Translations under genes and position numbers: made by a program | Assembly (NCBI GenBank): GCA_946894095.1 | Contig: OX335658.1 | Coordinates: 15,243,001 to 15,307,000 of the forward strand | DNA length: 64,000 nucleotides | DNA from: Incurvaria masculella | Lineage: Eukaryota > Arthropoda > Insecta > Lepidoptera > Incurvariidae | Direction: 5' to 3' | Shown: piece by piece, positions 1 to 11,500 of the stretch | Numbering within the stretch: the stretch's first letter is position 1 | Layout of the letters: each line of letters begins with the position of its first letter | The notes under the pieces: model-generated | The model's input: the letters and a program-made list of their open reading frames with translations, nothing else | The model's database searches: none | Told to the model about the DNA's origin: nothing

Positions 1-57
1 TTTTACGATGGTACGGAACCCTTCGTGTGCGAGTCCGACTCGCACATGGCCGGTTAT
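1..57 (-). repeat. (ACGG)n-type interspersed element, 5' end only
   Basis: This matches, in reverse, the first 55 bases of the element seen complete at 32512-32785 and 36174-36506 (start AACCGGCCAAGTGCGAGTCG). It runs off the window edge, so whether the copy is complete cannot be judged. Confidence 0.8.
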
Positions 58-302
58 TTTATTGTTTCGTTAAAGAAATGTCAAAAAGTTGAACATAACC
101 TAAACGTAATTAGATATAATGTTACGACCTTTAAAGTGATATTTAGATCAATATCAGTCACTGTAAATATCAGCAGAAAATTTGAAAAATAATATGTTTG
201 AGACCTGACTTCAAAATAATGTTTTAATATTTTTTTAACTATATTGGTAGAAAGTAAGCTGAAATTATACAGGTTTTTTTCATGTTCTGATTTCATTAGG
301 TT

Positions 303-690
303 CAAGAACTTAAGGTCGGCCCGTAAGCACCTGAAAATTTCGCCTCCCATACAAACGTAGTTTACTAATGATTTGAAAACCACTGTTCCAACTCACTTGA
401 TATTTGGTATCTAATATTAGGCTACAAATATCTGTGTCTGCATGCCTTTGTTTTTTCGGTAAATGTATTCTGGGTCAAACCACAGAGAAAACAAAATTCG
501 TATGAAGATTTTCTTTTTGCATTCATTTCATTCGGTTTGGATTTTTCAAAAAAAACAAAAGCATGCAGACACAGATATTTATTACCTGATATTAATATTA
601 AATATCAATTTAATTGGAATAGCGGTTTCCAAATGATGAGTAAACTACGTTTGTATGGGGAGCTTATCTTACGGGCCATTCTTAACGCAA
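303..690. mobile_element. Palindromic MITE, copy 1
   Basis: The left part (about 308-395) and the right part (about 610-686) are imperfect reverse complements; both carry the ACAAACGTAGTTTA motif and a GGCCCGTAAG terminus. The ends sit beside TTAA on both sides (TTAAGGTCGG and CATTCTTAA). A second diverged copy is at 10000-10347. No ORF of its own is credible. Its right end lies about 50 bp from the acceptor of the CRAL-TRIO exon at 743. Confidence 0.65.
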
Positions 691-742
691 ACAAACCATA
701 CGTATTGGGTGGTATAATCATCATAATGTGTAATTTTTTCAG

Positions 743-860
743 GGATTTCCTATTGGACGACAAGCAGTGGTGTGCGGACGAATCGAAGAGGCCTACACTT
801 AATAAGCTAGCACAGCCCTCCATTCAGAATGGCTCCTTTAGGAAATTGGAATTCGATTAG
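743..860 (+). CDS. CRAL-TRIO domain protein, last coding exon (gene truncated by window)
   Basis: Final exon of a paralog of the two complete CRAL-TRIO genes in this window. A pyrimidine-rich acceptor ends with AG at 741-742. Reading in phase 2 gives RDFLLDDKQWCADESKR at the start, then NGSFRKLEFD and TAG at 858-860. It is 118 nt long, the same as the last exons at 17192-17306 (115) and 53807-53924 (118), and aligns with RDFLVNDKLWRADDSKR and NGSFKTLSID of the second gene. The family binds small hydrophobic ligands such as tocopherol, retinal or phosphoinositides in the cytosol; which one applies here is unknown. Upstream exons lie to the left of the window; none is visible in 1-740. Start and length of the whole protein cannot be given. 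Confidence 0.85.
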
Positions 861-1380
861 AATCAAAATAGGCCTTTGAGACGAGCCAGGTGCCTTTTTA
901 AAAGCAGAAAATAGAGTCGGTCTAGGGATGAACTTGAACTTTTTTTTTCAGCTTTCAGCTTTCAGCTTTCAGAGGGTTTTTTATGATCAATTGTCTCCAT
1001 CAAATTTGTTACTTCATATGCAAATATTGCTGGGCTATAAACGTCCAGCTACCTGAAATCAAAAAAGTAACATTCGGTTATATTTCATATTTACATGATG
1101 TCACCGAAAGGTAACTGTGGGATTTTTGATATTCTTATATTGTACGACTAAAATAATAAACAATAAAAATAATTTGTACGACATAAATAAGAAATAAATG
1201 TGGATAAACCAAATCAGCATTTTTATTAAACAGTGGATTTATTATTATTAGATATTAATTGTTGTATAATTGTTAAAACTCTCTTTTGGAATTAGTATCA
1301 ATATCTTCACTATTTCTTATTCCTTATAGCCATTTTAGAATTTAGAATATAGGCACAGAATAAGTAATTGGTATGGTATT
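861..1380. other. AT-rich intergenic sequence
   Basis: Downstream flank of the CRAL-TRIO exon. It contains a short direct repeat of CAGCTTT (950-972) and otherwise AT-rich sequence. I see no gene or recognisable repeat. Confidence 0.4.
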
Positions 1381-1592
1381 AGTGCTGATTTATTATAAGC
1401 AACACTTAAAGGGCTTGTTTCGGCCAAATTTCGTCGAGTGCTTGCCCATACAGTCCACTGCTTGGCGGCAACAGGGCTTTTATTACTAAAGTGCTGATTA
1501 TCTTGTACTGGTATTGCTTGCAAGCTGCTAAGAAATGCCCTTAATATGTGGCGATTAAGATAATCAGCAGTAGGTGAAAAAGGCCCTTGGTC
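1381..1592. repeat. AAGGGCC-flanked interspersed repeat, copy 1
   Basis: Shares the motifs TAATATGTGGCGATTAAG, AATCAGCAGTAGGTG and AAAGGCCCTT with 27545-27660 (reverse) and 29425-29545. The short inverted AAGGGCC termini suggest a small non-autonomous DNA element. No coding content. Confidence 0.55.
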
Positions 1593-2185
1593 TTGCGAAA
1601 CAGATGTGTTATGTCGACGTGCTTACGTCTCGCGACTCTGGTTACTTATGTGTTACTTATATCAGCTCAACTGTATTCAAGGACCTCCCTTTTATTTGAG
1701 CATACCTACATTGAACTCTATGGAGAACACATACTATTACAATTTAGTTTCTACACTCCATTGGTACTATCTGCGCGGGCATGCAACGGAATGTATTCCG
1801 GGAGGTCACGACATTTTTGGTCACGATAAGGTAAATGGCTGAATCTGGGTTCACATGTTAGAGACCAACCCTCTGATGCTAAATATGTCGGTCTGCCCAT
1901 GCCAAGTGGTTGCGTTATCCAGATTGGCTATAAAAAATAGATGTTGGTATGTACCTGCTGATCAATATACTGATTGTCTGGAAACATTGATACCTATTAA
2001 TTATACAGCAATAACCAGTCGTTTTTTTAATTAAATACTTAAATATACCTAAAGTTATATCTGTGACCTAAATCGTCTGTAACTACGAAACGGAACCAAA
2101 GATTTGTTCAGTTTTTGTATTGCTAAGCAAGTATGTAGTGATACTTTCATGCTTCGTCATTTGCATCAATTTACATTATCTAATC

Positions 2186-3333
2186 TAATAAATATTATAA
2201 AGGGGAAAGTTTGTAATAATGGATGGATGGATGGATGGATGGATGGATGGATGGATGGATGTTTGTTACTCTTTCACGTAAAAACTACTGAATGGATTCT
2301 AATGAAACTTTACAATAATATAGCTTATACATCAGAATAACACATAGGCTACAATTTATGTGCCCATGGGCTTTAGAACTTTCACGGGGCTGCGAAAACG
2401 ATGCCGGTAGCGCTACTTCACACTAGGGGGAGAGGAGCCGGGGGCGGTGGCGGGGAGCGGCGGCGGGGGGAGGGCAGACGTTGTGACTGTTTGGTGTCCG
2501 TTTGGCGAATTTTCAAGGCACTAGCGATTTGTAAAACTTAGTACATGTACATTTAACTACCCGGGAATTAGGATTGGCTAAATAGAATTCAGTTCCGCTT
2601 ACGCTAAGATGGGGCTGTCATACAAACTGCAATGCTATGCACGGCTCGGCTTTGCGGCGGCAGCGCTTACTTTTACTGAAGTACGGCTTGGTATTTCCTG
2701 CAACTTTAGGACTACTTGGCATCACGCTAAATCGCCGGAGGAGCGACCAACATAATAAAATCCTTGAGAACCAATTACTCGATTTAGATGTGCATTGTAT
2801 CTACGTCTAGCCTGATTCTACTAAAAACTTATAGATTACATAATATAACGCTTCATTACCAGAAGGGTAAGTAGTGAGTCTTAAAGTCTTATAACATGCG
2901 AACCACTTACCTGATTTATATGCGTATTTTATCAATGTATAGCATCTCTGGGAGCAGTCAGGTTCGAGATGGGTTACTGTTTTCGATGTTGAGGCTGGCT
3001 GTGGGTTGGAGTCCACGCAAAACTTACCTACGTTACACGTTACTTACTAGGTAAGCAATGTAGCAGTGAAAGTGCAGAAAGGTTCTCGCGGCAATTGTTT
3101 TTTTTTTAAATAGCCACCAAACGTCAACGAAGCTCTAAATGGGAATTATTGGATGTTTCTCATTAAATCATGCTATTTCGGCTCGAACGATCTTGATTAA
3201 ATTTGGTACATGGATACATTGTCCTGGACCAGTTTGACCCTATTTTGGACCAGTCATGTGGGCTACTTTTTATCCATGAGATAATTTAGCCGACACTAAC
3301 CCGAGCGGAGCCGGGTACCGCAGCTAGTCATAT
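2186..3333. mobile_element. Nested insertion inside the foldback element
   Basis: Alignment with the uninterrupted copy at 15717-16084 shows foreign sequence between CATCAATTTACATTATCTAAT and CATATATATGTTTTG. The insert starts with AT-rich sequence and an ATGG microsatellite, holds a G-rich tract (2424-2477), and ends CCGGGTACCGCAGCTAGT, a 3' end common in lepidopteran genomes. No intact ORF is present. It may itself be composite. Confidence 0.5.
2220..2262. repeat. (ATGG)n microsatellite
   Basis: About ten and a half uninterrupted ATGG units, lying at the start of the nested insertion. Confidence 0.95.
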
Positions 3334-3529
3334 ATATGTTTTGTCACCATAACTACTTTTTCAGGCGCCTTATCTATGTAACGCAACCACTTTGAACAGG
3401 CAGACTGACACATTTCGCTTCAGAGGGTTGGTCTTTATCCCGTGAACCCAGTTTCAGCCATTTACGTTATCGTTACCATTTTTGTCGCGACCTCCTAGTC
3501 TAAAATGTGCACGCAACGAAAACAACTAG

Positions 3530-3912
3530 TCAGCCTCAGTGGCCCAGTGGCGCGACACTTCGGCGATCGCTCTCCGAAGTTGAGCAACGCTGGGTCCGGT
3601 CTGGTCTTGGGTGGGTGACCATTCGACCGTTGAGAGAGGCTGGCCGTGGTTCGGATTCCACGTTAAACTGTAGGTCCCCTTCCTTACTTACTAGGTGGTA
3701 GGGTTAATCCCGCCCGGGTTGGTACCATCGCATTGGATGAACGATGGTCGAAGCGGCAATGAAAATTGTCCGTGTTTTCCATCCAGTTCAATGTAGCCGT
3801 GCAATATAAGGAAGGTCCTGGCATGGCACGTAGTTCCCATGTGGTGTGTTGGGCTAATACCATGACAGAAGGTGTGGTATTAGCCATCCATGTTCAGTCA
3901 CAAAAAAAAAAA
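3530..3912 (+). mobile_element. SINE with 5S rRNA-like head, copy A
   Basis: The head at about 3566-3632 closely resembles the internal promoter part of 5S rRNA: GAAGTTGAGCAACG matches the A-box region and GGTGGGTGACC matches the C-box region. A body of about 270 bp follows, ending in an A-rich tail (3900-3914). The same body occurs behind tRNA-like heads at 5236-5647 and 56862-57258. RNA polymerase III transcription is inferred from the head. It is non-coding and depends on a LINE for movement. Confidence 0.8.
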
Positions 3913-4365
3913 GAAAAACTAATAGGGACGGGGATATAGTTAAGGTAATAACATATTCATCCAGTATATTTCGAAACAAGGCATTATTTCATACTTATGA
4001 AAGTTTTGCTTGAGATGGTTTTCTTAATGTTTTCATTCACCGTGCATTATTGAAAAACGCATGCGCCGAAAACATAGACCACAAAAAGCGTGTTCAGTCG
4101 GTTTGACCGGAAACTAATTTAAGTTTTTTTAAATGACTATGATATGAAGACACCTATCTGGTTTCGCTGTTTAACATGTGAAAAGACGTCAGAGGTTACA
4201 TGCGAAAGATCGATTTTTTTTTCGATAAATTCTTCATCGTACATCATTATAAAATAATTTTGTTGATTTTTTTTGTTAGCAAAGCGCACAAAATATTTAT
4301 CAGATTGCACACTTTTCATGCACGGATAGTATCTTTCTACCAGCGATTATGGGTGGCGCAAAAAA

Positions 4366-4712
4366 ATTATTTATTTATTTATTTTAGACAGTCAGCCTAA
4401 GCTGATATTTCTAAATTTTGTCATTAGTTTAAGTTGATCGTGTTTTGTTTGCACGTGGAAAGTTATTAAGGTAGTATTTAGTAACACTTTATTATATTTG
4501 TTTTTCATTTTTCAGTCAATTGCCATTTTCATATGGATTAACTGGTTCTTTGTTTTATTTTCTTTTAAAACTGAGTGTCTAAACGATTTTTTAATTGATT
4601 AGTTTCGTTTAGTCTTCGGGGAGCCTGTTCCATATCTCTACAACTCTATTTGTAAAGAAATGTTTGCGGGTATGGGTGTTAGGATGTTGGGATGCTTTAT
4701 AAAAATTAAGTG
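4366..4712 (-). mobile_element. LINE 3' end, 5'-truncated (CR1/Jockey-like)
   Basis: On the minus strand, 4712-4610 reads as a reverse-transcriptase C-terminus with HTRKHFFTNRVVEIWNRLPE followed by a stop, the usual end of this type of LINE ORF2. The 3' UTR follows and ends in an (AAAT)n tail at about 4366-4386. The same tail type ends the large LINE at 19590. The copy is truncated and has no remaining function. Confidence 0.75.
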
Positions 4713-5027
4713 CTCGTTTCAGAGTGAGCAAGGCAGAAATCTAGTTCTAATAAATTTAATATCTGTAAACAGTGGCTTTTAAAAACTAACTCGACGTCAA
4801 AAAAAAATCCAGCGAAGTTTCTTGCCAGTTCTACTTCGCTGTAATTTTTAAACTGGCTAATGATAAAGTATCACAAATCCGAGTTCAGTGTACTGTCAAT
4901 GCATGTTGAATAAACTATAAACAATATTGCTGTTCAACCACGAATTAATAATAAATACAAAATTGGGTCCACTGTATTTCTTCCCGTGCATGTCATAAGA
5001 TTCGACTGACTCGTCGTTAGTGGTGCG

Positions 5028-5182
5028 GATTCCACGGAAGACTGTAGGTCCGTTTCCTTAAGCGGCAATGAAAATTGTACTTACTTGTTTTCCATCCAGT
5101 TTATTGTAGCCGCCCGTGAATTGAGGGAAGGTCTTGGCATGGCACCTAATACCTACAGGGATGTGATGAATTGGGCCAATAG
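5028..5182 (+). repeat. SINE body fragment
   Basis: Headless part of the SINE body (GGATTCCACGGAAGACTGTAG and GGTCTTGGCATGGCACCTAA). Internally deleted compared with 3530-3912. A fragment of a foldback right arm in reverse (5183-5228) lies between it and the next SINE. Confidence 0.65.
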
Positions 5183-5235
5183 ACTAGGAGGTCGCGACAA
5201 AAATGGTAACGATAACGTAAATGCCTGAAACAGGA

Positions 5236-5647
5236 GCGGCTCGTAGGCTAGTGGCGCGGGGTCTGGACGAGCGTACCAGAGGCCTGGGTTCAATTCCAAC
5301 ATGCACCACTGTCTTTCTCTTTCCGAGTTCGATAAGTGCATTTCGTAACGAATGCGAGCTGCTCCATAGGTCGGAATCCATGTAAAACTGTAGGTCCCCT
5401 TCCCCTACTAGGTAGTAGGGTTCAAGCCCGCCCGGGTTGGTACCATCGAATTGGATGAAAAGATGGTCGAAGCCGCAATGAAAAATTGTCCGTGTTTTCT
5501 ATCTAGTTCAATGTAGCCGTGCTCATAAAGGGAAGGTCCTGGCATGGCACCCAGTTAATTCCTTCGGAGATGTGGTGTATTGGGCTAATATCATAACGGT
5601 AATTGTTTGGTATTAGCCATCTATGTCAGGTTGCATAACAAAAAAAG
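5236..5647 (+). mobile_element. SINE with tRNA-like head, copy A
   Basis: Starts with a tRNA-like pol III promoter: A-box-like TAGGCTAGTGGCGCGG near 5247 and B-box GGGTTCAATTCC near 5286. A linker with CTTTCTCTTTCCGAGTTCG follows, then the same body as the 5S-headed SINEs, ending in an A-rich tail near 5640. Non-coding. Confidence 0.8.
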
Positions 5648-5694
5648 GATAAACATACTTTCTTAGTCCTACTAAAACTTAAGAAATATTTGGT

Positions 5695-5984
5695 TGTATT
5701 TCGTATTTATATGCGATTTAGGTTACAGATATAACTTTAGGTATATTTAAGTATTTAAATAACAAACTGACTGATATTTCCAGACAGTCAGTATTTTCAT
5801 CAACAGACGCATACCAAAATCTATTATATTTAGCCAATCTAACTAACTAGTAAGTAAGTAGTGGTTGACTTGGTCCAGGTAGACCGACATATTTAGCATC
5901 AGAGGGTTGGTCTCTAACATGTGAACCCAGATTAAACCATTTACCTTATCGTGGCCAAAAATGTCCTGACCTCCCGGAATATAA
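5695..5984 (-). mobile_element. Foldback-like element, one half
   Basis: Reverse complement of the left half of the element at 7838-8416, including the arm block GACCTCCCGGAATAT and the internal AGGTTACAGATATAACTTTAG block. The second arm is missing. Confidence 0.65.
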
Positions 5985-6490
5985 TATCATGATGGTATTT
6001 TTGTGATATTTACCATTACATGTACAGAAACATAAAAAACACATTTGAATTATATTTGAAGCACTTGTTGGGAAGAGAAGCGGGCAATATTTCGTGTCGA
6101 TTGGGACCAGGTCAAATAATTCGATCTTTCGACCAGTGCCAGGTCTAAGGTCAACAAAATACTATACGTACCTGATTATCTCGGAACTTGTCGCATAGTC
6201 TCTAAAGTGAACCGGAATATTGGGTAGGTGAAGGTGAAATGGATAAAGTAATGCATATCTTCAAATTTATGTCGGAATTAAGGGGCACCAATTTTTGTAT
6301 GGAACCCGGTTTATCTCTGTGTTTTGCCATATTAACCATTGGGAATGCTGTTCGGAACTGTATTCCGTCTTCTTTATCTATATATATATCTTAAAACGGG
6401 AATGTCCAAATTCCCAAAATAAGAAACATCCAATCCTCAAGATACAATCTGGGTCTTTTAAATTTGGTGTGAAGAAGCACCTGGCAGGCC
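5985..6490. other. Unassigned intergenic sequence
   Basis: No gene seen. Near 6470-6495 the string GTGAAGAAGCACCTGG recurs at 54772 and in part at 31525, so the end of this stretch belongs to a dispersed repeat. Confidence 0.35.
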
Positions 6491-6497
6491 AACATGG

Positions 6498-6811
6498 TTT
6501 TTAGGGTTCCGTACCCAAAGGGTGAAAACGGAACCCTATTACTAAGCCTCCGCTGTCCGTCCGTCCGTCCGTCCGTCCGTCCGTCTGTCCGTCTGTCACA
6601 GGGCTGTATCTCAGTAACCGTTACAGGTAGACAGCTGAAATTTTCACAGAGTGTGTATTTATTTTGCCGCTATAACAACAAATAGGTAAGATTAAAAAAT
6701 AATTAAAATTAAAGGGGGCTCCCATACAAAAAACGTGATTTTTTTGTTTTTTTTTTCTACGATGGTACGGAACCCTTCGTGTGCGAGTCCGACTCGCACT
6801 TGGCCGGTTTT
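6498..6811 (-). mobile_element. (ACGG)n-bearing interspersed element
   Basis: Complete copy in reverse. It starts with TAGGGTTCCGTACCCAAAGG, has a CCGT array at 6558-6590, then CAGGGCTGTATCTCAGTAACC, and ends with GGTACGGAACCCTTCGTG and CGCACTTGGCCGG. Subterminal GGGTTCCGTACC occurs in opposite orientation at the two ends. Confidence 0.85.
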
Positions 6812-6887
6812 TTTCAGAACCAGTCATAATTCAAAAGCTACTGATCTTCGTCGGTCACCTCTTTGGGCCAAATGCCGTATTTTGCAT

Positions 6888-7132
6888 AAAAACCGGCCAA
6901 GTGCGAGTCGGACTTGCATATGAAGGGTTCCGAACCATCGTACAAGATTGAACACAAAAAATAAGTTATTTGTATGGGGCTCCCCTTTCATTTTTATTAT
7001 TTTTAAATTTTGTTGTCATAGCGGAGAAATTAATACATACTCTGTGAAAGTTTCAGCTGCCTACCTAATACGGTTCATGAGATACAGCCCTGTGACAGAC
7101 GGTCGGATGGACGGACGGACGAGACCCTAAAA
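6888..7132 (+). mobile_element. (ACGG)n-bearing interspersed element
   Basis: Forward copy: AACCGGCCAAGTGCGAGTCG, a shortened GGAC array (7101-7122), then a cut-down 3' end (GAGACCCTAAAAAG). It lies about 75 bp from the reverse copy at 6498-6811, so the two could form a large inverted repeat. Confidence 0.85.
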
Positions 7133-7837
7133 AGTACTTTTATTATTTCAAATGTTTACGGAACATGTCTCCTTCAGCCGCCCCTCCTCTCCATACCAGT
7201 TGTTAGATTATTTAAATATTTTACCTTAAGTTAAAAAAATATATTGCTATACATCAAGAAGGACGAGGTCAGTGTGCAGTGACCTGCGACAGTAACACGT
7301 TGCCTGCAAGTGCATTATTTAACTTATTATTCTAATAGCAATTAATTGCTGCAGTGAATAGCTAGGTATTGCAAAGAAACTGGTAAGTACTTACGCAATG
7401 TAAAATTACCTCCATTGATTATTACTATAGTTAGCTTTATTGCCATTGTTGGCACGCAACTTAGAACAGAAGAACTGGAATAATACCTTTAATATTTAAT
7501 GCCTGGAGGTAAGTTTTAAACAAGAAATGTTTCAATTCTTAGTTTCAAGTTGAAATTAGGAAATTCGTTTAAAAATGGTTAAGACAATAAATGATACTTT
7601 CTAATTAGAACTTTATCCACTAATTAGTGGACAAGGTTGTAGTTCCTTGTTTAGATTTTGAAACGAGAAGAGGTCATTAAAATTATTTTTGTCGTTCAAT
7701 TTACGGTCACCTCTCAAAATCATAGTATTAATAATTTGAGGAAAAAATGGAGCATTTAAAATATCCTGGGGATTGCCTATTCTATGACTTATTGCCTTGG
7801 AAAGTGGAAGTGAGGTTTTCAGTTAACACCTACTATT
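7133..7837. other. Upstream intergenic sequence of CRAL-TRIO gene 2
   Basis: AT-rich, with no ORF or repeat that I recognise. The promoter and 5' exon of the gene starting at 8576 may lie here or further left, because an acceptor at 8565-8566 shows that a non-coding 5' exon exists upstream. Confidence 0.35.
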
Positions 7838-8416
7838 CTGGGAGGTCACGACATTTTTGGTCACGATAAGGTAAATGGCTGAATCTAGGTTCACATGTTA
7901 GAGAACCCTCTATTGCTAAATATGTCGGTCTGCCTGCGCCAAGTGGTTGCGGTGTCTAGATTGGCTATATAAATTAGATGTTGGTATTTACCTGATGATG
8001 AATATACCTATTGTTTAGAAATATTCATCCATATCAATTATACAACAATAACCAGTCGGTTTTTTAATTAACTACTTAAATATACCTAAAGTTCTATCTG
8101 TAACCTAAATCGCCTATAACTACGAAATGCAGCCAAAGATTTGTTTCTTGCTTCGTTATTTTAGTTTGATCATGCTTCGTTATTTTAGTTTGATCATGCT
8201 TCGTTATTTAAGTTTGATCATGCTTCGTTATTTGTAGCCCTTTACCTTTATTTTTTGTCGCCATGACTACTTTTTCAGGCGCCTTATCTACGTAACGCAA
8301 CCACTTGGCGCAGGCAGACTGACACATTTAGCTTCAAAATGTTGGTCTTTATCCTGTGAACTCAGTTTTAGCTATTTACGTTATCGTTACCATTTTAGTC
8401 GCGACCTCCTAGTCTA
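7838..8416. mobile_element. Foldback-like element, copy 2 (complete)
   Basis: About 575 bp. The left arm (7841-7955) and right arm (8283-8414) are inverted. The centre holds three to four copies of a 24-bp unit containing GCTTCGTTATTTTAGTTTG (8150-8236). No ORF. It ends about 150 bp before the acceptor of the first coding exon of the CRAL-TRIO gene. Confidence 0.75.
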
Positions 8417-8575
8417 TACGTTTGTCCGGTGTGTCTTGTTATGGCTACCTAAGGACGGTGGCGGGCGATACATTTTCTGGTCCGGTTCTGTGTTCCTAAG
8501 TTTACACCCTGGGAACTTCACAGGAGCTAGAAATGTGACTGTTATAATGTTTACTTCTTATTGCAGAATAGTAAA

Positions 8576-11500
8576 ATGTCGCCAGTCGAAGATAAAAAGA
8601 TACAAGATCAACTCGACAGTTTGAGGGAATGGCTAAAAACTCAACCACACATTCCTGAGATAGGTGAGACATTTTTGTTTATAGCGTATTCATAAGAATT
8701 TAAATGCGGGGGAAATACTTAAGGAAACCTTGGGGTTTAGATATATTTTGTATGCATACGGTTCCGCTGAGAGTAAAGAATGCGCATCACGTAAGTTCAT
8801 TCACGTAATAGCTAATAACAACGAAATCAACTCAGGGTAATTACCAGAGCTCTAATAGGCCACTGCTACTTTAACAAACACCTGCACAGGATGAGGTTGA
8901 CAGATACAGATTTATGCAGGTTCTGGCATGAACAAGAGGAAACACCTTCTGGTGACTGTAGATCACTGGCGACAGTTCATAACAGAAATGCCATCCTTTG
9001 GGGATACTTACTGGACCCGGGTGGTATCAAAGTATACACCTCAAAAAATCCTGCACTTCCTGAAGGAGGCACGATTGAGAGTGTACTGTCGCCAGATATT
9101 CCTGGCGATTAATAATTATTGTTAAAAAGGTCTATTTCATAAATAGAGCTAATTTGAGTCGGTCACTCGCGACATCTTGAAATGAAAAGGTTTTTTTTCT
9201 TCACAAGTACTTTTTCTTTAATTTATTACTATTAGCTTCTTTATTAATTGAATGTAAATTAAGTCAAGAGATCCAGTTGTTTCATTCCGATTACCAGAGC
9301 TCCGCCCCCAAGTTTAAGGTAATTTCACCACATTGGTGGAGGCGCGGCGATTGGTGTGAGAGAGGAAAAGTCAAAACAGATCTGAAAAGTTCACAGTGAC
9401 AGCGAGAAAAGCTCGCAGCCCAAGTTCAAATAATAAATAATGATAAGGTAATCTTAGATAAAAAAGGAATAACATTAAAAGTTGGAGCCGATGAATATAG
9501 TAACGTTTATATGTAAGTTATCAATTAAGTACACAGGAGATTTTAAAATTTAATGATGCAACCCTCAGAAACCAATCATTTGAAATGAGAAAATCATGCA
9601 TAGAATGCATGCTTAACTTCATTGATCCTTGGTAAACGCGCAAAAGAACACCATAAATTCTATTTTTCGTATTGTATGACTAATTCTGTATAAAATCCTC
9701 AGATCCACACATGCTGAGGAGATTTTTACACAGCTGCTACTACGACTTGGCTGCTGCCAAGAAATGCATAGAGTTGTTCCACACCATCCGCAGCAATACA
9801 CCCAAGATATTCAACAACCGTGATCCCCTGTCTCCAGAGCTCAAGAAACTCTTCGAATACGCGTAAGCACCAATTCTAGTTCAGATTATGTTGTTTATTT
9901 ACTTTTCCACTTACTAACCATCCCAGTGTTCTCGGTTCAAATCCCCTCCCCGTTCATGTACCACTTTCATTCTCTTTTTGAGTTTGATAAGTCACACGTT
10001 CTTAAGGTTGACCCATAAGCATCACGAAATTACGCTCCCCATACAAACGTAGTTTAATTCGTTGATATTTTTATTCTAATATTAGACAAAAAATATACGT
10101 GTCTGCATGAATTTGTTTTTTTCGGCAAACGCGTCCTGGGTCAAACCACAGAGAAAATATAATGTGCATGAAGATTTTATTTCGGCTTTCATTTGATTTG
10201 GTTTCGATTTAAAAAAAATGTGTAGACACAAATATTTGTTTGCTGATATCAGATATTAAATTTTAATGTAATTGGATCAATGGTTTACAATGATTAGAAA
10301 ACTACGTTTGTATGGGGGGCATAGCTTACGTGTCATTCTTGAGTTCTTAAATGCGCCAACTTTACAACTAAATTGATCCCATCCTGGAGTTATTATAAAC
10401 ATTTTGTCACTCTTATAGATCCAGCGTATTCATCACCAATGGCAAAGACAACGTGCGAATTTGGCAACTCAACGACCCAGGAATGAACAACTACGATCAT
10501 CCAGAGACCACTAAAGCTTTTATGATGATGGCCGACGTCAGTTTCATGGAAGAAAAGAAGCTGCCCGAACGAGACATTGTGATCCTAGACGCTAGAGACA
10601 TGAGTCTTAAATTCATGGCGAAGGCCAACTTAACAGTGCTGAGGATTTCGGCTCAGTACCTCCAGGTGCGTTGGTGTTTTGTTTTTGTTGCAAAAGCATG
10701 AGGATTCAGAAAGGAAGGGGACTTATTGGGTTCTAAAAGGTGAATGCACTCATACACAACTATAGGGAGTGGATCGCGTCAGTCAAGTTTAATTACCACG
10801 GAGTGCTTTGTGGTAGTTACCACCGCCAACCACTGCCATGGACAGTGATATGTAAAAGGTAAGGATATCCCCTTTCATACAATTCTGTCATCTGTTGCGG
10901 TATTTTGATATTCCGTCTTTCTTTGCGTTTTTTAAGTTATTATTGCACGGATTTACCACAAAATTGAGCATTTTTGGGGCGCATTTTTAACCAGAGGCGA
11001 CGCACACACACATGATGACAGCGAGCGGCTGTCTGCGACTACATTTGTTGCTCCATTGTTGTTGCATGGAAGGGCCTGTCCTTACGTAGTAATATTTATG
11101 TCAATGGCCAACAAACACATATAAGACATAAACGTTCTACATATGTGTTAACACAAATAAGTTGACAGCGGGTCTTTTATTTGCTTTGAATAATGTATGC
11201 ATAGTATTTAAGGCTAAGAAGTACTCAAATACTTGGATGTTATATTGAAAGTACTGGAAATTGAATTTTCAAAGCATACAAGTGTTATTCAAATGCACCG
11301 ACAACTATAAGCGTTTTTCGTGACTTCACAGTGTAATCAATGCTCAGCAAACTTCACAAAAGTAGTACATAATGACTAAAAAGTCAAAGCTGCCAGCGTC
11401 AGATAGTGCTGGAACAACATTTGACATCTATTCGAGTGGCGCGAGTTACCGACAGAAACACAAATCTCTTCCCGAAATAAAAAACACCGATACTTTTGTT

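Larger units (their letters stand above)
1796..3504. mobile_element. Foldback-like element with arms of about 120 bp, copy 1 (interrupted)
   Basis: The left arm (1796-1920, starting CCGGGAGGTCACGACATTTT) and the right arm (3376-3504, ending GTCGCGACCTCCTAGTCTA) are inverted copies of each other. Both include the blocks GGTAAATGGCTGAA, CCAACCCTCTGA and AAGTGGTTGCGTTA or their complements. The uninterrupted relatives at 7838-8416 and 15717-16084 have the same arms, but this copy carries about 1.15 kb of extra sequence (2186-3333). No transposase is encoded. Confidence 0.7.

Noticed and set aside
3566..3632. Genuine 5S rRNA gene
   Set aside because: Only the internal-promoter part is similar; it continues into a SINE body and recurs dispersed.
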